Source: Bifidobacterium breve (GTDB lineage: Bacteria > Actinomycetota > Actinomycetes > S36-B12). From it: a stretch of 16,712 nt of DNA. A model generated the notes under the pieces. The model saw only the letters and a program-made list of their open reading frames with translations. It searched no databases and was not told where the DNA came from. The position numbers and the translations under genes were made by a program. Position 1 is the first letter of the stretch; the number at the start of each line of letters is the position of its first letter. This document shows, piece by piece, positions 1 through 6,200 of the stretch. The DNA is taken from the NCBI GenBank assembly GCA_945885645.1, contig CAMCYV010000017.1:1-16712 (forward strand), given 5' to 3'.

Positions 1-1
1 C

Positions 2-361
2 GGCTTCGCTGAGACACTTTTCTTCAACAACGCTGGAGAACTTGCCGAGGCGGCAACAAGCAACATTGTGATTGTTGTAGATGGGGAGGCGCTTACACCA
101 CCGTTGAATTCAGGGTGTTTACCAGGTATCACTCGTCAAGTGCTCCTTGAACTAGGGGTGATGAGAGAGGTCTCGATTGACGCAGAGACTCTGGGGAGAG
201 CGAGCGCTGCCGCTTTAATCTCCAGTATTCGCGGAGTGCAACCAATTGTCCGAGTTGGTGAACGTCAACTGAATTCACTTGATGAAGTTTTGCAACATCT
301 CACCGAGGTTTATGCAACTCGAGCCCTTCAGGACAAAGAAAACTGGGCGAAACTCCAGTAG
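2..361 (+). CDS. Class IV PLP aminotransferase / aminodeoxychorismate lyase-like protein, 3' end only
   Basis: This is the C-terminal 119 residues of a protein whose start lies before the window. The stretch LAEAATSNIVIV followed by a TPPLNSGCLPGITR segment is the pattern of fold-type IV PLP enzymes (branched-chain aminotransferase, D-amino acid aminotransferase, 4-amino-4-deoxychorismate lyase). In these enzymes the TSN segment contributes to the cofactor phosphate site and the SGxLPGxTR loop lines the active site. The wording resembles aminodeoxychorismate lyase (PabC, folate synthesis) more than IlvE, but the catalytic lysine is outside the window, so I leave the substrate open. The reading frame is open from base 2 to the TAG. 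The gene is convergent with the secreted-protein gene that follows, and its stop codon lies inside the loop of the shared terminator hairpin. Confidence 0.85.
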   Translation, partial: GFAETLFFNNAGELAEAATSNIVIVVDGEALTPPLNSGCLPGITRQVLLELGVMREVSIDAETLGRASAAALISSIRGVQPIVRVGERQLNSLDEVLQHLTEVYATRALQDKENWAKLQ

Positions 362-376
362 GAGCTCCGCCCAGTT
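341..376. terminator. Bidirectional intrinsic terminator between convergent genes
   Basis: A perfect 9-bp inverted repeat (aactgggcg at 341-349, cgcccagtt at 368-376) encloses a further 4-bp stem, ctcc/ggag. On the minus strand the stem is followed by a T-rich stretch (TTTTCTTT), so it is a good terminator for the minus-strand secreted-protein gene. On the plus strand the T tract is weak. The left arm and loop overlap the last codons and stop codon of the upstream plus-strand gene. Confidence 0.7.
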
Positions 377-393
377 GATTTGGGTGAGTGTGT

Positions 394-1899
394 TTAACGA
401 CCCGTGTAGTTACGGGCTGTCTGGAATGGCAGCCATTGCCCGTTTACTCCGGGAGCATTTCCAATCACGGTGCAGGTTCCCTTGTTCTTAATTCTCAAGG
501 TAACTGCTCCGGTGCTCGGGTAAAGAAGGGCGCAATGCTTCTTGCCACCCTTTTTGATTACCCAATTGATGTTTTGTCCTGCGTTGGTATCAGTTGCATT
601 AGGTGACTCCAGTACCAAGGCTCGACCAGCTTTGTACGAACCCGAAGGAGGAGCTGCGATATTAGCCGTTTGAGTTCCCGGTACGAGATTTATGTTATAG
701 GTGTAAGTCACACCCGAGTACCCATTGCCGCCAGGCGATACCGCTTTCATGACACAGTTGCCAGATCCTGAGTTCACCGAAAGTCTCAACCCGGATATTT
801 GGCATGGGCCATTCTCACTGAGAGTTACAGGTGCACCGGATAGCGTGCTTGCTTGGAAGGCGAAATTGGATCCATTGCCCATGTTGTAACTGCCACCATT
901 TGACCAGTTGCCCCAACCTGGCTGTACGAGAGTGATGACATCCGTTAACGTCGAGCCGCCTACTGTAACGACATCTGTGGTTGAACCGGATCCACCGTTA
1001 TTTGTCGTGTAACTCGCACCAAGTGTCACAGTGCCAGGAGTCGTCGGCGTCCAAGGGAACGTAGCTCGTCCGTTCACAAGGGGAATCGATGCACTGATCC
1101 AAGCGCCATTGACATTGAAGCCCACAGAACCTTGGGTACTTGCTGGGTAAACGGTAGCAACCAAAGTAACCGGCGCACCCACACTCAAATTGGGCGGTGC
1201 TGTGAGTGAAATCGTGTTGCCCGAGGGTGTTGCGATAACCGCATCTTGTACGGATGTTGAAGCCGATGCTTGGCTTCCCGCCGCAGGAACGTAGGTTGCA
1301 ACGAAGAGGAAGGTTCCTGCAGTTGTTGGTGTCCAGCGATAGTAGGCGAATGACTGTCCGGCACCTGGTCCAGCAGTGAGATTCATGAGGGCGTATTGAG
1401 CGCCGCTTGAATCGGTCAAACGAACTTGACCGGCCGGGGTGTACTGACTACCCCCACCACTTGTCACGGTGATGTTGATCGTTGTTGATTGACCGATGGT
1501 TGCAGTATTCGGGGCGCTAATGGTGGTTACGGTTGAAACGGCACCGCCAACTACTAATGGGACAGAATTCGAGATGAAGGCTTGTGTGCTCACATTCCAC
1601 ACCGACAGGGAAAGAGTTGCGGGTGTAGCGGGTGTTGTGAAATTGAAGTTCACACTCGAGTAGCCAACCCCTGTTGTGACGGATGACCAAACCTGTCCAG
1701 TGTTGTCCTGGAGTTGCAGCTGGCCCTCTGGCGGTGCGGTAAACACGAACGTTACGGACTGAGAGATATTGGCGGTCGAAGGACCGCTGAGTGTCGTGTC
1801 AGCGTGTGCTGCAGGGCTAGCGATGGCAATCGCCCCCGTAATCAGGGCCAAACTGGCCAGCACGCCTATGGTGCGGCGCAGTCGATGGGAAATGTTCAT
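394..1899 (-). CDS. Secreted multi-domain Ig-like (bacterial Big-type) protein
   Basis: A 501-residue protein with a classic Sec signal peptide: a basic n-region (HRLRR), a hydrophobic core, and a likely cleavage after AHA at residue 33. The mature part is rich in Ser, Thr, Gly and Asn. It appears to hold three Ig-like beta-sandwich units (roughly residues 34-118, 119-224 and 225-317). Units 2 and 3 share a WTPTTxGT motif followed by a xxAxY strand, as in Big-type repeats. The C-terminal part (about 318-501) differs and holds all four cysteines (about 366, 382, 456, 476), spaced as two likely disulfide pairs. I see no LPxTG motif, C-terminal transmembrane helix or lipobox, so it should be released or held non-covalently. 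Its role could be adhesion or surface layer, but that is not shown. The ATG start is supported by AAAGGAG 7 nt upstream. The gene stands alone and ends at the shared terminator. Confidence 0.85.
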   Translation of the reverse strand: MNISHRLRRTIGVLASLALITGAIAIASPAAHADTTLSGPSTANISQSVTFVFTAPPEGQLQLQDNTGQVWSSVTTGVGYSSVNFNFTTPATPATLSLSVWNVSTQAFISNSVPLVVGGAVSTVTTISAPNTATIGQSTTINITVTSGGGSQYTPAGQVRLTDSSGAQYALMNLTAGPGAGQSFAYYRWTPTTAGTFLFVATYVPAAGSQASASTSVQDAVIATPSGNTISLTAPPNLSVGAPVTLVATVYPASTQGSVGFNVNGAWISASIPLVNGRATFPWTPTTPGTVTLGASYTTNNGGSGSTTDVVTVGGSTLTDVITLVQPGWGNWSNGGSYNMGNGSNFAFQASTLSGAPVTLSENGPCQISGLRLSVNSGSGNCVMKAVSPGGNGYSGVTYTYNINLVPGTQTANIAAPPSGSYKAGRALVLESPNATDTNAGQNINWVIKKGGKKHCALLYPSTGAVTLRIKNKGTCTVIGNAPGVNGQWLPFQTARNYTGR

Positions 1900-1932
1900 G
1901 TAGGTGCTCCTTTGGATGTGTTGAAAACACGG

Positions 1933-1958
1933 GTGGTGAATTTCTCAATGCTCACCAC
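1933..1958 (-). repeat. Stem-loop in the 5' leader of the secreted-protein gene
   Basis: An inverted repeat with perfect 7-bp arms (gtggtga at 1933-1939, tcaccac at 1952-1958) and a 12-nt spacer lies about 35 bp upstream of the minus-strand start. It could be an operator or a leader hairpin. No T tract follows, so it is not an obvious terminator. The rest of 1914-2075 shows no gene and no promoter I trust. Confidence 0.4.
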
Positions 1959-2075
1959 GGTAGACCCAAAGTCCGGCAAAGACCTGTATTCACACCCTGA
2001 ATAAGGGGGGATTGTTGCCGATGAGCGGCCAAAAGCCCTGTATCGCACCCAAGTAGTACGGTTAGGTGCAGTTTC

Positions 2076-2147
<72 letters not shown>

Positions 2148-2270
2148 CCGAAGCCGTAGGCGTCGTGCCAACCGCTGAAGGGGCACCGTGCCTCTATTGG
2201 CATTGGTGTAGGAACTTGAACACCTTGCTCACAGCCCTTGCAGTCCTCGTAACGTTTTCAATAATCAGAA

Positions 2271-2310
2271 ATACTAGCAGCGTCGTCAGATCTGACGACG
2301 CTGCTAGTAT
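2271..2310 (-). terminator. Perfect 40-bp palindrome, possible minus-strand terminator
   Basis: The two 20-base halves are exact reverse complements, centred on AGATCT, with no spacer. On the minus strand it is followed by TTCTGATTATT, a moderately U-rich tail, so it could terminate a short minus-strand transcript. On the plus strand no T run follows. A zero-loop stem this long could also be a binding site for a dimeric protein or a cruciform-forming element. The palindrome is certain; the terminator role is inferred. Confidence 0.45.
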
Positions 2311-2341
2311 GCATCCTCGTTGCTGCTGTTATGCGTCGTCG
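2300..2341. repeat. Imperfect tandem direct repeat
   Basis: Two 20-base units (2300-2319 and 2322-2341) match at 16 of 20 positions. Both begin GCTGCT, carry ATGC in the middle and end TCG. The first unit includes the right end of the palindrome. A weaker third similarity starts near 2341 (GCCGCTAGTG). This suggests local duplication within the spacer. Confidence 0.45.
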
Positions 2342-2364
2342 CCGCTAGTGAATGTAGTGGTCAT
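2329..2364 (-). CDS. Possible 11-codon leader peptide or small ORF
   Basis: Read on the minus strand, ATG is followed by 10 sense codons and TAA, giving MTTTFTSGDDA. A strong purine run (GGGAGGGG, 2370-2377) lies 5 nt upstream of the ATG at Shine-Dalgarno spacing. Four of the eleven residues are threonine. The frame ends about 20 nt before the palindrome. Codons 8-11 contain GACGACGC, which could pair with GCGTCGTC in the near arm of the palindrome. ORFs this short arise easily by chance and no gene follows closely on this strand, so expression is uncertain. Confidence 0.25.
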   Translation of the reverse strand: MTTTFTSGDDA

Positions 2365-2405
2365 TTTGACCCCTCCCGGTTGGTGTCTCCAACCTCCTGT
2401 CAAAA
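2364..2405 (-). promoter_or_regulatory. Nested hairpin enclosing a ribosome-binding-site candidate
   Basis: The outer arms ttttgac (2364-2370) and gtcaaaa (2399-2405) are perfect complements. Inside them, ggttgg (2378-2383) and ccaacc (2389-2394) form a second stem with a 5-nt loop. On the minus strand the GGGAGGGG run overlaps the inner edge of the outer stem and the internal loop, directly before the ATG at 2364. In that orientation folding could affect access to the start codon. A protein-binding site is an alternative. Confidence 0.4.
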
Positions 2406-2525
2406 GGCTATACAAATAGTTTGAAATGTCCAGACCAATGCCAGAGAAACTCAAGGTATTTTGAAACCATGCGTACATCGGACATGTGGCAGCCGCGCTC
2501 TCACATCATCCTCTGTAATGCCGGT

Positions 2526-2545
2526 GATCAGGAGCAGTCCTGATC
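2526..2545. repeat. Short hairpin in the thrS upstream region
   Basis: Perfect 8-bp arms (gatcagga, tcctgatc) with a 4-nt loop (gcag). No T tract follows on either strand, so it is probably not a terminator. It lies upstream of the suggested thrS -10 and could be an operator. Confidence 0.35.
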
Positions 2546-2594
2546 CGCTCTTGATCAGCAGTCCATGCCACGACATCCATTTTTGCGTGAAAGG

Positions 2595-2600
2595 TATGCT
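2595..2600 (+). promoter_or_regulatory. Candidate -10 element for thrS
   Basis: TATGCT fits the actinobacterial TANNNT pattern and lies about 57 bp before the GTG start of thrS. No good -35 is visible at standard spacing (GACATC at 17 nt). It is the best -10 I can see in the upstream region. Confidence 0.25.
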
Positions 2601-2656
2601 GAGCGCTGTGACTTTTGACGTCAAGTCCAATTATTCACAGTCGCTGAAGGAGCCCC

Positions 2657-4663
2657 GTGCAGGTCACAGTTGTTGAAGGACTCGACTCGCGAATTGGTGA
2701 CCTTCCTGCTGGTGCTAGCGCTGCCGAGTTGTTTCCCAAACAAAGCGGGATGATCGCCGCAGTTGTCAATGGGGTGATCGTTGACCTATTCGCGCCCCTG
2801 CATGAGGGTGACACGGTGTCAGGAGTTCACATTGGCAGCCCTGAAGGGCTGGCGATTTTGCGTCACTCTGCCGCTCACGTAGCCGCGCAGGCCACCCAGA
2901 AGTTGATTCCTACTGCCAAATTGGGAATAGGTCCACCCATCACCGATGGTTTCTATTATGAATTTGACGTGTCCGAGCCATTTAAGCCGGAAGATCTTGA
3001 AGCCATTGAAAAAGAGATGGTGAACATCATTAAGTCTCGGCAGCGATTTAGCCGACGAGTTGTGTCTCGTGATGAAGCTGTTATTGAACTCACGGGGGAG
3101 CCGTTCAAGTTGCGCTTGATTGGAGCAGATACAGGTGCTCAAGTTCTTGACCCCGATGTAATGGAAGTTGGAGGAACTGAACTCACAATTTATGACAATG
3201 TTGATGTAAAAACGGGTGAGACTTGTTGGAGTGATTTGTGCCGTGGACCTCACGTACCGGATACTTCTTATATTCCGCAAAACGCAATTAAGGTCATGAG
3301 ATCCTCAGCCGCGTACTGGTTGGGAGATCAAAATCAGGAATCCATGCAGAGGCTTTATGGAACTGCCTGGCCAAGTAAGGAAGAACTGCGCGGTTATCTG
3401 GAGTTTTTATCCGAAGCCGAAAAGCGCGACCACCGCAAACTTGGTTCCGAATTGGATTTATTTTCATTCCCCGAAGAGGTCGGATCCGGGCTCGCTGTTT
3501 TCCATCCGAAAGGTGGAATCGTTCGTCGAGTCATGGAGGATTATTCCCGTCGGCGGCACGAAGAAGCAGGCTACGAATTTGTTAACACGCCTCACATCAC
3601 TAAAGGTGCCTTATTCGAGAAATCAGGTCACCTGGACTGGTACTCGGACGGCATGTATCCACCGATGCACCTAGACGCGGAGTATCACCCCGATGGTCAG
3701 GTAAAGCGTCAAGGTGCTGACTACTACCTCAAGCCGATGAACTGCCCGATGCATAACCTAATTTTCTCGGCACGTGGACGCTCGTACCGAGAACTTCCAT
3801 TGCGCCTCTTTGAGTTTGGAACTGTCTATCGGTATGAGAAATCAGGCGTCGTTCATGGCTTGACCCGCGCTCGAGGTTTCACCCAAGACGACGCCCATAT
3901 TTATTGCACTCTGGAGCAACTGCTGGGAGAGCTGAATTCCTTGCTTGATTTTGTTCTGGGTTTGCTACGTGATTACGGTCTCTCGGACTTTTATCTCGAG
4001 TTGTCGACCAAGAACCCGGAAAAGTGTGTAGGCACCGATGAAGAATGGGAAGTAGCAACAGAGTTTCTTCGGTTGGCTGCCGAGAAACAAAACCTAGAAT
4101 TGATACTCGACGAAGGCGGCGCTGCCTTTTATGGTCCGAAGATATCGGTTCAAGCCAAAGACGCCATTGGTCGAACCTGGCAAATGTCCACTATCCAGGT
4201 GGACTTTCAATTGCCACAGAGATTTGACTTGGAGTATCAAGGCTCCGACGGAACAAAACAGCGACCGATCATGGTGCACCGTGCACTATTCGGATCTATT
4301 GAGCGCTTTTTTGCCGTCTTGCTTGAGCATTACGCAGGCGCGTTTCCCCCGTGGCTGGCCCCCGTACAGGTTGTAGGAATTCCCATCTCTGATGCACACG
4401 TTGAATACCTCGAGGGGATCGCTGCGCAAATGCGTTCGCACGGGATCAGAATCGAAGTAGATTCATCCGATGACCGCATGCAGAAAAAGATTCGTAATGC
4501 CCAGAAGCAAAAGGTGCCGTTCATGTTGATTGCAGGCGACGATGATGTGGCTGCTGGGGCGGTTTCGTTTCGGTATCGAGATGGAACTCAGAAAAATGGC
4601 ATTCCCATCGCTGATGCAATTGCTGAGATCGTTTCGGCGGTTGCCGATCGCGTACAGGTGTGA
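2657..4663 (+). CDS. thrS: Threonyl-tRNA synthetase
   Basis: Charges tRNA-Thr with threonine in the cytoplasm. At 668 residues it has the full family layout: a TGS domain (about 1-60), an N2 editing domain (about 65-230), a class II catalytic core (about 260-560) and a C-terminal anticodon-binding domain (about 565-668). The editing pocket, which removes mischarged serine, looks intact: HSAAH at 70-74 and CRGPH with C195 and H199. The three zinc ligands that select threonine are present: C363 in KPMNCPMHN, H414 in DDAHIYC and H541 in MVHRALFGS. The motif 2 segment LTRARGFTQDD is also seen. The GTG start is supported by GAAGGAG 5 nt upstream. One base separates thrS from the HIT gene, so the two are almost certainly co-transcribed. 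I saw no T-box leader. Confidence 0.98.
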   Translation: MQVTVVEGLDSRIGDLPAGASAAELFPKQSGMIAAVVNGVIVDLFAPLHEGDTVSGVHIGSPEGLAILRHSAAHVAAQATQKLIPTAKLGIGPPITDGFYYEFDVSEPFKPEDLEAIEKEMVNIIKSRQRFSRRVVSRDEAVIELTGEPFKLRLIGADTGAQVLDPDVMEVGGTELTIYDNVDVKTGETCWSDLCRGPHVPDTSYIPQNAIKVMRSSAAYWLGDQNQESMQRLYGTAWPSKEELRGYLEFLSEAEKRDHRKLGSELDLFSFPEEVGSGLAVFHPKGGIVRRVMEDYSRRRHEEAGYEFVNTPHITKGALFEKSGHLDWYSDGMYPPMHLDAEYHPDGQVKRQGADYYLKPMNCPMHNLIFSARGRSYRELPLRLFEFGTVYRYEKSGVVHGLTRARGFTQDDAHIYCTLEQLLGELNSLLDFVLGLLRDYGLSDFYLELSTKNPEKCVGTDEEWEVATEFLRLAAEKQNLELILDEGGAAFYGPKISVQAKDAIGRTWQMSTIQVDFQLPQRFDLEYQGSDGTKQRPIMVHRALFGSIERFFAVLLEHYAGAFPPWLAPVQVVGIPISDAHVEYLEGIAAQMRSHGIRIEVDSSDDRMQKKIRNAQKQKVPFMLIAGDDDVAAGAVSFRYRDGTQKNGIPIADAIAEIVSAVADRVQV

Positions 4664-4664
4664 T

Positions 4665-5168
4665 GTGACGCAGTCATGGGATCGGATTTACACGCCGCAC
4701 CGGTTGGAGTATTTGCGCGGTGGTAACAACCCCGATGCCTGTCCATTTTGCGTCGCGCCAGAACTCGATGGATCTGGTGAACTGGACCTGATCGCTCATC
4801 GTGGGGAACTAGCCTATGTGGTTCTCAATCTCTACCCGTACAACGCAGGGCACTTGTTAATTTGCCCATATCGGCATGTTGCGGATTACACCGAGTTGAC
4901 CGATGCCGAGCGCGATGAAATCGCCGTGCTCACTCAAGAAGCGATGGAAACTCTGCGTGCTATTTCTGGTGCACAGGGTTTTAATCTAGGGATGAACCAA
5001 GGTTCAATCTCGGGCGCGGGAATTGCCGGCCACCTTCATCAACATGTTGTTCCACGCTGGGGAGGGGATGCAAACTTTATGCCGGTCATTGGTGAGACAA
5101 AGGTACTTCCCCAGCTTCTTACTCAAACGCGTGATTTATTGTTAGAGGGTTGGATTTCGCGGAGCTGA
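4665..5168 (+). CDS. HIT-family nucleotide phosphorylase/hydrolase, Ap4A phosphorylase-like
   Basis: A 167-residue histidine triad protein. Its catalytic HLHQHVV motif is at 123-129, preceded by the conserved MNQGSISGAGIAGH segment, and a CPFC pair at 26-29 could bind metal. The product GHLHQHVVPRW resembles the mycobacterial Rv2613c group, which cleaves diadenosine tetraphosphate, and like that gene it lies between thrS and pgsA. Aminoacyl-tRNA synthetases make Ap4A as a side product, so pairing with thrS makes sense. I chose GTG 4665 because it starts 1 nt after the thrS stop and gives the family's N-terminus; a longer frame upstream lies inside thrS. The last 50 bp overlap the 3' end of the minus-strand EF-G-like gene. 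Confidence 0.92.
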   Translation: MTQSWDRIYTPHRLEYLRGGNNPDACPFCVAPELDGSGELDLIAHRGELAYVVLNLYPYNAGHLLICPYRHVADYTELTDAERDEIAVLTQEAMETLRAISGAQGFNLGMNQGSISGAGIAGHLHQHVVPRWGGDANFMPVIGETKVLPQLLTQTRDLLLEGWISRS

Positions 5169-6183
5169 TCGTGCTGCCCGGGGGAATGTCTTGATCGGCC
5201 GAAATCTCAACTATTTCGCCAGCAAATGACGCCGCCTTTTTTGCTCCGCTAAGCGAGGTAATCTGGTTGATTTCAATCTTCACGCTGTCGGCAAAATAAG
5301 TACCAACGTTGAGTTCGCCTTGCCAAATACGTATTCGACCGCGTCCTATCGCCGAGGCGAGAAATTCGTGGCTGCGATCAGGTGTCGGCGTCCACGCATC
5401 ACAATGTAATGAACATGCGAACTTGGCAAGTTCGCTCATACCAATTGAATCAGCGGTCGCAAAAACGGGAATAATCTCACGGCGAGCGGTTGCACTGAGG
5501 AGTTGTTCACGCAACTGCTCGGCAGACTCAAAACCATCCTCAAGAACTGAATGAATGAGTTTCTCGTCGATGCTGGTGACAACTACAGCATCGGTGAGTG
5601 CCTCGAGGTGTGCTTCGATCAAGTCGAAGTGTGCTTCTTCAAGTTCATGTTGAATCGACTCACCCCCCGGCCTCGAAATCCTTATCTCTAATTCGACTAG
5701 ATCGAGAATTCCACCTACATCAGGCTCATCATTTGCTTGTGACTCCGCAAGTACGGGTAGCGTAAGAGCAACTGCATGATGCTGCTGATCCATCACACGC
5801 GAAATAACTGCGAGAGTTTCGTCAAAGTTTGATCGCGGGGAAGCCAGCCCGGTTACTGCAACCAATAGCGGATGGAGTTGTGAGACCTCCTGCGCTAATT
5901 TGATTGTTTCGCCATCAAGGCCTATCGAACTGTCGACGACCAGTAACGCAACATCGGCGCCCCAAGCCAAATAGGAACCGAGCTGGACTGGATCGAATAG
6001 CTCGGGTTCTGCGGCGATGGCGGTGAGTGTGGATATTTTCCCGAAAGTGATTGCCGGGTCAGCCTCATTGTTGCCGAAGTGATCCTGGGCAACAAAACTC
6101 TGGTGGTGGCTTATCTGTTGGGCCACTGCTCTGGCGAGATCTGAATCAGTCGCCAGCACTGCGATTGATGCATGGATTGGCAC
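5119..6183 (-). CDS. Shortened, degenerate EF-G-like protein (predicted non-GTPase)
   Basis: A 354-residue protein that I read as a shortened relative of the actinobacterial EF-G-like (FusA2-type) translational GTPases. GADVALLVVDSSIGLDGET (75-93) matches the switch II-following region of EF-G (ADAALxVVxAxxGV), and the FDETLAVISRV stretch matches what follows the G4 motif. Residues about 285-345 look like the beta-barrel domain II, ending in a DIPPGSTIS turn. The GTP-binding motifs are gone: ATDSDLA replaces the GxxxxGKT P-loop, ELFDPVQLG replaces DTPG, and TGLA replaces NKxD. Domains III-V are absent, so ribosomal translocase activity is unlikely; a binding or regulatory role is inference. 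The GTG start has no Shine-Dalgarno sequence and could be leaderless. It is the only minus-strand gene between thrS and secD. Confidence 0.65.
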   Translation of the reverse strand: MPIHASIAVLATDSDLARAVAQQISHHQSFVAQDHFGNNEADPAITFGKISTLTAIAAEPELFDPVQLGSYLAWGADVALLVVDSSIGLDGETIKLAQEVSQLHPLLVAVTGLASPRSNFDETLAVISRVMDQQHHAVALTLPVLAESQANDEPDVGGILDLVELEIRISRPGGESIQHELEEAHFDLIEAHLEALTDAVVVTSIDEKLIHSVLEDGFESAEQLREQLLSATARREIIPVFATADSIGMSELAKFACSLHCDAWTPTPDRSHEFLASAIGRGRIRIWQGELNVGTYFADSVKIEINQITSLSGAKKAASFAGEIVEISADQDIPPGSTISSAKSNPLTINHAFE

Positions 6184-6189
6184 GGTCGG

Positions 6190-6199
6190 ACGGTAGCAT
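6190..6199. promoter_or_regulatory. Candidate overlapping divergent -10 elements for the EF-G-like gene and pgsA
   Basis: On the minus strand TACCGT (6190-6195) sits 6 nt before the GTG at 6183. On the plus strand TAGCAT (6194-6199) sits 7 nt before the ATG at 6207. Both fit TANNNT at the spacing expected for leaderless transcripts, which are common in Actinobacteria, and they share the TA at 6194-6195. No -35 sequences were convincing. The starts are only 17 bp apart, so any local promoters must overlap the coding sequences. Confidence 0.35.
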
Positions 6200-6200
6200 C

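Larger units (their letters stand above)
2148..2656. other. Gene-poor, structure-rich intergenic region between tRNA-Val and thrS
   Basis: About 510 bp with no recognisable protein gene. It holds a perfect 40-bp palindrome (2271-2310), two imperfect 20-bp direct repeats (2300-2319 and 2322-2341), a nested hairpin (2364-2405), an 8-bp-stem hairpin (2526-2545) and a likely thrS promoter near 2595. Open frames across the region do not resemble known proteins. A 41-codon minus-strand frame (2451-2576) reads like plausible protein but has no Shine-Dalgarno sequence. Such a long spacer is unusual in this otherwise compact window. Confidence 0.7.

Noticed and set aside
2271..2341. CRISPR array
   Set aside because: Only two imperfect units with no unique spacers of regular size.
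2411..2656. T-box riboswitch upstream of thrS
   Set aside because: I looked for the conserved T-box sequence (GGTGGTACCGCG type) and a following structure and found none.
2461..2676. 71-codon plus-strand open frame before thrS
   Set aside because: It starts with TTG without a ribosome binding site, overlaps the thrS start, and looks like the shadow of the opposite strand.
4530..4664. Longer N-terminus for the HIT protein
   Set aside because: The extension lies inside thrS in another frame; GTG 4665 gives the expected N-terminus and 1-nt spacing.
6051..6200. Longer N-terminus for PgsA
   Set aside because: The added residues are antisense to the EF-G-like gene and do not look like a CDP-alcohol phosphatidyltransferase N-terminus.
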